The notes under the pieces were generated by a model, which made no database searches, was not told the DNA's origin, and saw only the letters and a program-made list of their open reading frames with translations. A stretch of DNA of 64,000 nucleotides from Hyaloperonospora brassicae (Eukaryota > Oomycota > Peronosporomycetes > Peronosporales > Peronosporaceae). Of this stretch, positions 47,742 to 56,844 are shown one piece after another. Numbering within the stretch: the stretch's first letter is position 1; each line of letters starts with the position of its first letter. Location of the stretch: positions 223,361 to 287,360 of the forward strand of contig CANTFL010001487.1 in NCBI GenBank assembly GCA_947650285.1. The letters run 5' to 3'. A program made the position numbers and the translations under genes.

Positions 47742-47748
47742 AGAATGG
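47742..47748 (-). promoter_or_regulatory. candidate initiator of eL34
   Basis: On the minus strand CCATTCT matches the YCAYTYY core of the oomycete initiator. A start at the A (47746) would give a leader of about 52 nt, plausible for a ribosomal protein gene. The flanking promoter motif is weak. Confidence 0.35.
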
Positions 47749-48365
47749 CGCGAGAGAGACCGCGTCGGTGGGCCCGACGCCAGTCGTTTGGTGGCGCGAG
47801 GTGTGTGGACCACCCACACACCAAAAGAGTGATCGAGCGTCTATATACTGTATAGAGAAAGCGTTGTGCACGGCGGAGTGGTTAGAAATTGTACGACTGA
47901 TCGAATACGATGAAACAGGACGACGACAAGTGGGTCAATCGATAGAAATGGTCTGTCCTGCTGTTTTGACGTCGAAAAAAGCCGTGCGGCCAATAGCTGA
48001 GCCTGTATACTTGATCACATTTCGAAAAGTGTACTTGACAGAAATGGCGAGCGTTTCGGTTAAAAAGCTTTTTCCATCACGAAAAGCATGAGGAGAATAT
48101 TACGAAGGATGCTGATATCTCTGTGAAGGTCAAAATCTCGACCTCAAATTGATGGTCCTACATGGCAACTACGTTCTGTAAGAAACGAATCCAAAAACCA
48201 GCAGTAAAGTTTGTGAAAAGGTCCAGAAACCAGCACCAGTTCTGAGATGAGACCACGCAGAACATTGAAATTGGGGTCACACAAAGTTAACTGCCAAATT
48301 GTATGAAACTGCGATATTGGTTTCGGAATTTTCCATTTTTAAGGAACCGTTGGTTTGATCTTATT
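47749..48365. other. intergenic, no recognised gene
   Basis: This is the upstream region of eL34 up to the TRIM-like element. The 107-codon plus-strand frame at 47768-48091 begins inside the eL34 promoter region and has no motif. Nothing else was recognised. Confidence 0.5.
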
Positions 48366-48598
48366 TGTTGGAAGTGCAAGTTGCACTCGGGTCGACTCCA
48401 GAGATTAAACCTACACTTGGGCATTTATGGAATGTTCTACAGGGTTCTATGTGTTGTATTAGGCAGCACAAAGATATAGGTTGGGTAGTTATTGTATTTT
48501 GACAAGCCACTGACGAGGCCTCTGGCGGGGGGCCGAAACGCGTCTGGCGCGCGTTTTAATACAGGTCATTTCATTTACTTAATGTTCTCTTTCTAACA
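48366..48598 (+). repeat. 5' LTR of TRIM-like element
   Basis: 233 bp, beginning TG and ending CA. It contains a GC-rich stem, AAACGCG with CGCGTTT, near its 3' third. Confidence 0.88.
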
Positions 48599-49043
48599 GG
48601 TTATGAGCCCAAGCGGCTTGGGTTGGTGCTACGTTGTACACGGGATGTGCGCTGGGAGCGAGTTCTTCCATGAAGTCGCGATGGGACATGGTCCGACGAT
48701 GGGGATCTACGTAAGCGCATGGTGGACAAGCAGTCGCTATTTGTGTTCGCGAAAGGGACAACCAAGCTCTGCAACTGACGGTGAAGGTTACGTGAAGTGA
48801 AGTGATGGTGGTATTGAAGTGGTCAAGAGCAAGAAAGAACAAGAAAAAAAGCTCGACGATGAATGAAGGATGTCAAGATGAGACACGGTCCGGACAATGG
48901 GGGAGCCAGGATAACCTACCAAGCGAGCAACAAGGAAGTTGGCTGAAGAGAAGGTGGACAGCCCCATTAGAGCCTGCAGAGAAGACAGGACGGTACGGAC
49001 GATGGATGCTCAGGCGGTTTCATCTCATGTCGTCGAGGGGGAG

Positions 49044-49276
49044 TGTTGGAAGTGCAAGTCGCACTTGGGTCGACTCCAGAGATTAAACCTACACTTGGGC
49101 ATTTATGGAATTTTCTACAGGGTTCTATGTGTTGTATTAGGCAGCACAAAGATATAGGTTGGGCAGTTATTGTATTTTGACAAGCCACTGACGAGGCTTC
49201 TGGCGGGGGGACGAAACGCGTCTGGCGCGCGTTTTAATACAGGTCATTTCATTTACTTAATGTTCTCTTTCCAACA
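49044..49276 (+). repeat. 3' LTR of TRIM-like element
   Basis: 233 bp, about 97% identical by eye to the 5' LTR at 48366-48598, and directly preceded by the polypurine tract. Confidence 0.88.
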
Positions 49277-49547
49277 TAATTAAGCAGACTTTATTTGGCA
49301 AACGGACGTAATATTGCTCATTTAGCAACCCACGAGCGCTGACGAAGAAGGACGGAGGCCTCTGCGTTGCCCGGTGTGTTGGTACTCTCATACTCGCGGG
49401 AAGCAATCCTTGTGATGCGAAGGTATAAGAGGGAATTTCAATTCATCTGCACGTGATAGGCGAAAGGATTCATGAGTAAATGATAATTTCTCTGCACGTG
49501 ACAGAGGATGGGACGCAGCGCGCGATTAGCAGGCTGTAGACAACCTT

Positions 49548-49986
49548 TGTAACGGGGTAGCCCGTTACATGAAATTGTCATTAACACAATTTGACAATAA
49601 AGAATATTACGTCGAATATTCTTTCAACAATATCATAGACATGGTGATATTGTTGAGATGACCGAAGGGTCTACTCATTGGTTGATATCGTGATGATGTC
49701 AACCCACCAATCGCTGCTAGACACGCGCAATGGGTGGTGAGTAGACGTCATCATACATTTGGTTATATTAGTATAATTAAGTCAGGACAACAAAGATTCA
49801 AGGATTTATAGGACTTAATTATATTATTACAGACTTACTTTTACCAAGAGACTAGTCTGACTACTTATTCTCCTTTCCTTCCTCTGTGTTCCTTCAACAC
49901 CTAGCAGGGCACTGTCGACCACTGTCCTCAGTGGAAGTATACTCCGTACTGGTCAACCAGTACGTAGTTAACAGTGCCCCGTTACA
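49548..49986 (+). repeat. 5' LTR of Gypsy element
   Basis: 439 bp. Almost the whole LTR can be drawn as hairpins: TGTAACGGG/CCCGTTACA at the start, AGAATATT/AATATTCT at 49601-49622, a 12-bp stem at 49624-49635/49645-49656, GTCTACTCA/TGAGTAGAC at 49669-49677/49738-49746, a 12-bp stem TATAATTAAGTC/GACTTAATTATA at 49772-49783/49812-49823, and GGGCACTGT/ACAGTGCCC at 49907-49915/49971-49979 that encloses two smaller stems. Confidence 0.95.
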
Positions 49987-49988
49987 CC

Positions 49989-50005
49989 TGGTAGCACTTT
50001 GTAGT
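49989..50005 (+). promoter_or_regulatory. probable primer binding site
   Basis: TGGTAGCACTTTGTAGT begins two bases after the 5' LTR. It starts with TGG, complementary to a tRNA CCA end. The same sequence follows the LTR of the inverted related copy (about 60970-60984 on the minus strand), which supports its importance. I could not assign a tRNA. Confidence 0.55.
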
Positions 50006-50036
50006 CCGTCCAAGGACCACAACCCCATCGCCCAAC

Positions 50037-51158
50037 ATGAACGTGTTGGACGATGTAGACGGCGACAGCTTTCACGGAACCCGTGAAAGCTACTCCCATT
50101 TGAGCGACATCGAATGGAGTGCGATCGAACGAATGAGTTCGACTGTTGTCGAGGAAGCCATATGGGCCATGCTATCCTCAAGGGATAGGGACCAGCAACA
50201 TGTCGTCATTAGCAAGTTCTTGCAACGAGAACTTGATGATTCGCGAGCGCAGGTGACCTTGTTACAACAACAATATCACCAGCGTACCGAAGCACTGAGA
50301 CAACAACAGTCTCAGTCCGCAGAGCCTACGCGTGAGCGTCGACGGGAGTCTCTAAAACTAGAGGTATCCAAGTATCGGGGAGTCGAGGAAGACTCCCTGT
50401 TGAGGTGTTTCGTCGAGCTGGACGATGCCATCGATGCTCGTCGCATCGACGATGAGCGAATGCAAGTATAATTCGCTCAGTCTAACCTGGCAGGAGAAGT
50501 CAGAGCTTGGGTCCTGAACCTCAAGTTGCACGACCCAAATGTGTTTGGGTCGTTGAGGATCTTCAAGAACCTGCTCAGTGAGACGTTCGAGCTGCCCAGA
50601 GCAGAGTTCAGGACTCTTTCAGAGCTCCTGAACATGAAGCAGGGTAAGCGTAAGGTTCACGCTCACGCTCAACATGTACGCTACCTTGCAAGCTGCATGG
50701 TAGTGAACCCTGTGAGTGAGTTTGTGTTGATCGCAATCTTTATTCAAGGGCTTTCAGACGGTCCCGTTAAGGACCACCTGTTCCGCGGAGAGCTAAAGAC
50801 GCTCTCAGAGGAAATCTTCGCAGCGGAGCAAGAAGATTACAATGTGAGGCAGGCTCACGCTACGTTGACCCCGCATCGTCTACAGAGACGATTAGCAGTC
50901 GGAGGTCCAGAACCAATGGACCTCTGTCAAGTTGAGGGCTAGAAACCTCGCCCTATGAACGACAAGCGAATGGTGAGATGCCATCGCTGTCACAAGTTGG
51001 GACATTATGCATACGAATGCAGTGTCCCCCGCTCAGAACTTCGCGGTGCTGAGCGCAGTATTCACCCACCATCAAGAAGAACTGGAGAGCGAGGGTCCGT
51101 TGCTGTTGCGAAGTCGCAACAGCGAAGTGGACCATCAAAAAACGGTCGGGATCAGTAG
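50037..51158 (+). pseudogene. Gypsy gag (two in-frame stops)
   Basis: One frame runs from the ATG at 50037 to the TAG at 51156-51158 and is interrupted by TAA at 50469-50471 and TAG at 50940-50942. The N-terminal part has a coiled-coil-like Gln-rich stretch. The middle is a retrotransposon gag domain (FKNLLSETFELPRAEFRTLSELLNMKQGKRKVHAHAQHVRYL region). The C-terminus carries a CCHC knuckle, CHRCHKLGHYAYEC. The related frames at 60481-60936 (-) and 62755-63423 (+) match it closely in the N-terminal and the C-terminal parts respectively, which shows that both stops are later damage. Gag makes the virus-like particle, and its knuckle binds the RNA. The frame ends inside a -1 frameshift signal. 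Confidence 0.9.
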
Positions 51159-51180
51159 GGGCGGAGCGCCCTACTGATCC
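51137..51180 (+). promoter_or_regulatory. -1 programmed ribosomal frameshift signal (gag-pol)
   Basis: In the gag frame a perfect slippery heptamer, A AAA AAC, lies at 51137-51143. After a 5-nt spacer comes a perfect 12-bp stem-loop: GGATCAGTAGGG at 51149-51160 pairs with CCCTACTGATCC at 51169-51180 across an 8-nt loop. The gag stop (51156-51158) is inside the stem. The pol frame is exactly -1 relative to gag and is open from the slip site onward. All three parts have the textbook order and spacing of retroviral and Ty3-like -1 frameshift sites, so Gag-Pol is probably made by slippage here. Confidence 0.85.
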
Positions 51181-54100
51181 AGCAACATCAAGAGAATTTG
51201 CAAATCTCCTGAAGAAGGTTGCTCCCGACACACAATTTCTGTGTGTCTCTGCACCTAGTGATATGGTGTCTCTCATCACCTTGAAGTTAGAAGTGACAAA
51301 AGACTTGTCACTTCGCGCCCTAGTTGACTGTGGGGCGTCGAACAATTTTGTTCGTCGCCAGTCGCTAGAGGCAGGAAGTTTTAACTTCATGGAGCGGGAG
51401 ATCCCTCCAACGAAGATGACGGTGCGCCTAGCGACAGGCGCATCGATCACTGTGAATAAACGTGTAGTCGGAATCCACTACACGTTAAAAGGCGAACAGT
51501 ACGATGCTGATTTCATCGTGCTTGACCTAGATGACAAGTTCGACGTCATCTTAGGGTTACCTTGGCTCAGGAAATACGAGCCAAGGGTGAGTTGGCAGTA
51601 TCGATCGGTTACGATACCTGCCACTTGTTCCTCAGATAACCACCTGACGAATATCTTGGAACGCCCACACTCACGTGGGTGTACTACGAGTGAGTGCGAT
51701 GGCCTCACTTGTGGTACGGTCGTTAGCACGACTGCACAATATCACAGTGTAGTTGATCACTACACTGTGGAGAAAGCTCTCCCAGATCCTGTGGAAGTGA
51801 TGTCCCAGGAAGTAATCGAGACACTGAATGTCTTGGTTCATGACGGATCAAGCGTAGGCGCTTACACGCTTGATCTGGTTGCGCCTCCGAAGTTAACTTC
51901 GGAGATAATCCAACCGCCGAAGCTAGAACCGAAATGGTTCTTGCATGATCTGCGTAGTGGCAAAGTCAAGCAGATCTGTGTACTGGTCGCGGAGGACGAG
52001 TACGTTACCGATATTCGGTCGGCAACGTTGTTTACTGAGAACGAACGGGTTCTCAGCAGTTTATCGATGGACGAAAGTGTCCTCGATGAGAAGACTCGGA
52101 TTGAGCGATACGCGTCCCAATCCTGGGAGTCACTTCAGGCAAATCCTTTGTATAAGGATTTGATCGAATTCAAGGATGTGTTCCCTAAATCCGTGCCTTG
52201 CGAGTTGCCTAAGGACAAAGGCACTCGACACGATCTCGAGCTCAAACCGGGCTCGAAATATTGTGTCATGAAGCAGTGGCCACTGCCTCGTGAACAAGTG
52301 ATAGCAATCGACAAGTTCTTTGCCGATCGCTTAGCAGCGGGCCATGTGAGAGAATCAACATCCCCTCACAGCTCTCCGACCTTCTGTGTGCGAAAGACCA
52401 CAGGAGGATGGCGGATAGTGCACGCATTCAACAAGTTGAATGCTGCAACGGTACCGGCTCAGACGCCGATACCAAGAAAGGACGTAACCATAGATGGTAT
52501 GTCAAAGAGTACCATCTTTTCGTCTGTGTATCTGATGGACGGATTCTATCAGATCTTCATGCGTGAACGGGATGTTCCGTACACGGCAGTGATCACCCCC
52601 AGCGGTATGTTGTGGGAGTGGCTAGTGATTCCACAGGGTCTGAGTAATGCTCCTGCAACATTCAACAGATGCGTTACAAATCTGTTGAGACCGGTGCGGG
52701 ATTTCGCACCGAGTTATTTCGATGATGTGTTCGTCCATAGCCGGGCTGTGGATGGAAAGACGGACGTTGAAGTCCACCGAACTCACGTCCGTAAGGTTCT
52801 TCAACTTATGCTCAAGCACAAGTTGTATGCCAACATCAAGAAGTGTATATTTGCGGCAAGCGAAATACCACTTCTTGGGTGCATCGTCGGCAAACAAGGC
52901 GTACGCCCTGATCCCGAAAAGATAAAGGCGATCACCGACTGGCCAGTGCCAGTCGATGTCAAATACCTTCGTAAGTTCCTTGGCTTAGCGGCGTACTTGC
53001 ACAAGTACTCGCGCAACTACGCCGAGATGCCTGTTCATCTTTCTTGCTTTCTCAAGAAAGATGTGAAGTGGTCATGGAATGCTGACTGTCGGCGTTCCTT
53101 TGAAGGTATCAAGCAAAGCTTGATGCAGTCGCCGATATTGGCGATTGCAGATCAGGACAGATTATTTCATGTGGTCTGTGACGCCAGCGATTTTGCTATC
53201 GGCTGTGCGTTGATGCAGTATGACACAGACGGCGAAGAGCGCGTCGTCTGCTATCAATCGCGTCAGCTGCAACCAGCTGAACACAATTACCCAGTGCATG
53301 AAAAGGAACTCCTTTCCATGAAGTATGCACTGGCTAAGTTCCGGGTCTATCTCTTGGGAGATAGACTGTTCATCGTCTACACGGACCATGCGTCACTACG
53401 CACGGCCGTAAACAGTCCACACCTCTCGAAAAGGATGGCGAGGTGGCTGTCTTTCTTCGCGGAGTAAAACTTCTCCGTGGAGTACAAGCCAGGAAGACTT
53501 AATGTCGTCGCGGATGCGTTATCACGTCGGCCCGACTTCGAGCCAACGTCCCGAGTCAACAGTGAGGCCTTGCCCACTGTTTCGACACTGTCCATAAGTG
53601 TGCCGTCGTCGCCTTTACTCGACGACGTGCCGAAAGCATACGCAGGAGACACATATCTCCTCCGTTTGATGGATCATCTTGCGAACCCATACCGGAAATC
53701 CTTGTCGGATTTGCCGGCTCTGTACCATTCGTCTTTGGATCGGTACACGACTCGCAATGGCCTGCTGTACTATACAGCAGTTGCCGACGACACGCCTCGT
53801 GTCGTCGTTCCCGATCATGATGACTTGCGATTACGCATCATGTTCGAATGTCACGATGCGCCGTCTGGCGGGCATCGTGGCCGAGAAAAGACTTACCTCA
53901 CGGTCAGTCGTGACTTTTACTGACCCCGCCAGTATCATTTTGTCCGCAAGTGAATTCGTTCTTGCGAGGTCTGTCAAAGGGTGAAGCCTAGTCCTTCATC
54001 CCGTGCGCCATTGCAGCCTCTGTCGGTCCCGGCAGAGTGTTGGGAGTCCGTGTCCATGGACTTTGTCTTCGGTTTTCCCGAAGACGCTCACAAGAATAAT

Positions 54101-55737
54101 GGTATTATTGTGTTTGTGGATCGTTTCAGCAAGATGGTACATCTTGCTGCAGTCCCAGAATCGATCATCGCCCACGGCTGTACGCGTGTCTTCATCGACA
54201 CTGTGTTTCGACTCCACGGTCTACCCCGTGAGCTCGTATCCGAATGTGACCCTCGGTTCACGGCGGCGTTTTGGCAATCCGTGTTCCGCACATTGGGAAC
54301 ACGGTTAAAGATGTCAACCTCTGACCATCCTGAAACAGATGGTCAGACAGAACGTGCGAACCGTGTCCTCGAAGAAATTCTTCATGGATACGTCCACTCC
54401 TTTTCACATTGAAGTGAGTTCTTGCCGATGGTTAAGTTTGCCATAAACAACTTCGTGCATGCGTTCACAGTGCATACACCGTTGTACGTGAATGGCTTAC
54501 GCCACACACGTATTCCCGTCCTCATACAGAGTGACTCTGATTCAAGGGGGGATGGGACTTGCTCGAGCAAAATTCGTTTTGGCTCTTGCTCATCACGTAT
54601 CACCGCTCACGCCGATACGTTTGATGCCGATGTCGATACTGTCGAAATCGACGAAATCGAGCTTAGCAATAGCGATGACGCTGCTGCTACACAGACAATG
54701 ATGACGATGCTGGGATATTTAGCATCGTCGACGACAATGCCAGCGAGGAAGAAGACACCCTCGTTGAAGAAGAGAACGATATCTTAGCAGTGCGCACGAA
54801 GCGCACTGAAAGACACAACAAAGAGTCAGCAGAGAACTTCCTGCTGACTCTAGAGGCGGTAGTTCGTTTCGTTCGGGACTTCATCGCAAATGCGGTGGAC
54901 CGCCAGAAACGGAACGCAGACAAGAATGGAAGATCAAATGTTCTTTCATTTAAGGGTAGCGAACTAGTACTACTGTCTACGGTAAACTTACCTGGACATG
55001 CAGTCAGTAGTGTTGGCAGTAGTAAACTACTGCCAAAATACATTGGTCCATTTCGTGTGTTGCACCGCAAGGGCAATGCATACACGATTGAATTTCCTCG
55101 TAGGATGCGCACACATCCTACGTTTTATGTTGGTCGTCTCCGCCCGTACCATCAGTACGGGGCTTCTTGCGAGAACGGAGATAACCGGCGCGCTCAAGAA
55201 TCCCCAACAGATTCATGTCATTACGGACCATACACTGAAGTTGGTCCTTCAGCGACGCGGTCTCGCGACGAGCCGTCTCTAGCTCGTAGCGCAAACGACG
55301 TCTCTCGCGTTCACTCTCAAGATGGGCGAACGCGAATTCCGATCGGTCCTTCTCCCGATCGGAACGAAGAAGTCGCACGTCCGACTTCAAGGCGTGCCGT
55401 CGGTTGTATTCGTGCTCGACGTCCTCCCTCAGCTCGTACATGTAACGCTCGTGGTTATTCAAAGTCTCGTGCAGGCCCGGAGGCTGAGCCGGACCTTGTC
55501 TTTTCACCGCCACCGGAACCACCGGTGAATCCCCACGGTGGTCAACGCTTTCTTGTAAAGCGTATCTTGAACCACCGTGGCGATTCAGAATCAAGGACGA
55601 TTTACCTCCTCCAGTGACGTGGGTATCCACCCTCTTGGAACAGCTGGGATCCCCGCTCTCAGCTGTTCATGGATGTTGAAGGTCTCGTCCGCCAGTATGA
55701 CGAGACCCATCTGATGAGTCCTCGGGCCCATCGGTAA
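51144..55737 (+). pseudogene. Gypsy chromovirus pol (PR-RT-RNase H-INT-chromodomain), broken
   Basis: The frame entered after the slip site encodes in order: an aspartic protease with DCGAS in place of DTG/DSG (Asp codon at 51326); reverse transcriptase with YFDDVF (GATGAT at 52721-52726); RNase H (about 53150-53460, VVCDASDFAIG and HEKELLSMKYAL); an integrase with an HHCC finger (about 53850-53980), MDFVFGFP, DPRF and DGQTERANRVLEE; and a C-terminal chromodomain at about 55511-55737 (GGQRFLVKRIL...WNSWDP). Damage: TAA at 53465, TGA at 53921, 53951, 54410 and 55615, and a frameshift between about 54665 and 54695. The chromodomain, which targets chromatin marks at integration, places the element in the chromoviruses. 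The linker before it overlaps antisense frames. Confidence 0.92.
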
Positions 55738-55827
55738 ACACGCGCTTTTGGCGCTTGTAGACGGATTGCAAGTTTGCAATCGCGTCCCGCATCTCAGCCG
55801 AGAAGTGTGCCCTTCCCCAGGACAAAC

Positions 55828-56760
55828 TTAGGGAATACACGTCCCTATGTGCCATTGCGAGTTGTCGACACAGCTCGCACAAGGATCAACCCAAGTGAGG
55901 CATGGAATGCCGGCCTCACTTGACAAACAATGCAACCGGTACCTTGCACCGGTTGGCGTTCGCTTTTCAAAATTGAGGCGTATCGCCTCAAGCTTCTTAA
56001 GCCACCCTTCTCGTCCAAAATTCTTTACGTTTTGGACGAAGGCTTTCCACGCTGCCAATAGCAAATTCTTGTCACGCTTTTGGTTGCCGTTATAGCATAG
56101 ATGTCTAAGGAAGGCATCGGGATAGAAGTCCTCTTCAGCGCGGAAGTTACTCGCGCTGGGTCCTAAGCCATGAAGCTTAGTTGCATCGAATAAAGGAATT
56201 CGATGGTGCTGGCTTGTCTCGTGAGACAAGATATTGATGAGCTGCTCGGGCAAGCGCCACGGCTTGATCTCACCACGCTTCGATGTGGTACCTGTTTCAC
56301 TACCACGGCTTTCAGAATGACGATGGCTCTCGCCATCGTCATCGCGCTCTTGCGGAGAAGCACGAGTTGATACTGGTGAGGCATAGAATTCCTCATCATC
56401 AGACTCATCATCACTTCTGAACAGACTGTGTTGCATTTCACGAGTCCGCTCGTTCGACAGTGCTATTGACGAACGATGAGGCACCGCCGGTGATCGGGAT
56501 GCCTCTGGAACGTTGCGCGAGTCAGGCACGTCTGACTCGCCAGAATTGATGACCTCATTGCCAAGGTCATCATGTGTAGGTGATGCGACACCTCGTGCGT
56601 CTGCAGCACCTTCTGCTGCAGACGGAGAACCAGCAGCAGATGGAGAAGCGTCTACCGCAGAGACTGGTACAGCAGCAGGCTGTGTGGTCTTCGAATCACA
56701 TCGCATAGACATGTTAACTATGCGAGGCAGGGTCAGGAGTGAATGGGTCTGACCAAACAA
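55828..56760 (-). CDS. antisense ORF of the Gypsy element, unknown function
   Basis: A 310-codon frame opposite in direction to pol, lying wholly between the end of pol (55737) and the 3' LTR. The first half is Ala/Ser/Asp/Glu-rich and probably disordered. From about residue 165 it becomes compact and ordered-looking: KPWRLPEQLINIL, HHRIPLFDATKLHGLGPSASNF, EDFYPDAFLRHLCYNGNQKRDKNLLLAAWKAF, FGREGWLKKLEAIRLNFEKRTPTGARYRLHC. No pol domain lies on the other strand here, so it is not a shadow. Further open antisense frames follow at 55882-55667 and 55630-55118, the latter a strong coiled coil, so the original protein may have been longer and frameshifted since. I recognise no family. Whether it is expressed, perhaps from the 3' LTR, is unknown. 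Confidence 0.55.
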   Translation of the reverse strand: MFGQTHSLLTLPRIVNMSMRCDSKTTQPAAVPVSAVDASPSAAGSPSAAEGAADARGVASPTHDDLGNEVINSGESDVPDSRNVPEASRSPAVPHRSSIALSNERTREMQHSLFRSDDESDDEEFYASPVSTRASPQERDDDGESHRHSESRGSETGTTSKRGEIKPWRLPEQLINILSHETSQHHRIPLFDATKLHGLGPSASNFRAEEDFYPDAFLRHLCYNGNQKRDKNLLLAAWKAFVQNVKNFGREGWLKKLEAIRLNFEKRTPTGARYRLHCLSSEAGIPCLTWVDPCASCVDNSQWHIGTCIP

Positions 56761-56831
56761 GTGCTCCCTGTCCCACTGGTGTCCAACGGGTGGCCACCAA
56801 GTTTTCGATAGTCACACGGTGACTATCAGAT

Positions 56832-56841
56832 AAAGGAGGGG
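56832..56841 (+). other. polypurine tract
   Basis: AAAGGAGGGG lies three bases before the 3' LTR, in the position of the plus-strand priming site of LTR elements. Confidence 0.75.
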
Positions 56842-56844
56842 TGA

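Larger units (their letters stand above)
48366..49276 (+). mobile_element. TRIM-like miniature LTR retrotransposon (911 bp)
   Basis: Two direct repeats of 233 bp start TGTTGG and end CAACA or TAACA. They flank only 445 bp of interior that lacks gag, protease, integrase and reverse transcriptase. The interior starts GGTTATGAGCCCA right after the left LTR, a primer-binding-site position. It ends with the purine tract GAGGGGGAG (49035-49043) directly before the right LTR. The flanking five bases TTATT and TAATT agree at four of five positions, as expected for an old 5-bp target duplication. The LTRs differ at about 7 of 233 positions. The terminal sequences and polypurine tract look Copia-like. 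It is either a true TRIM or an internally deleted Copia element. Confidence 0.85.
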
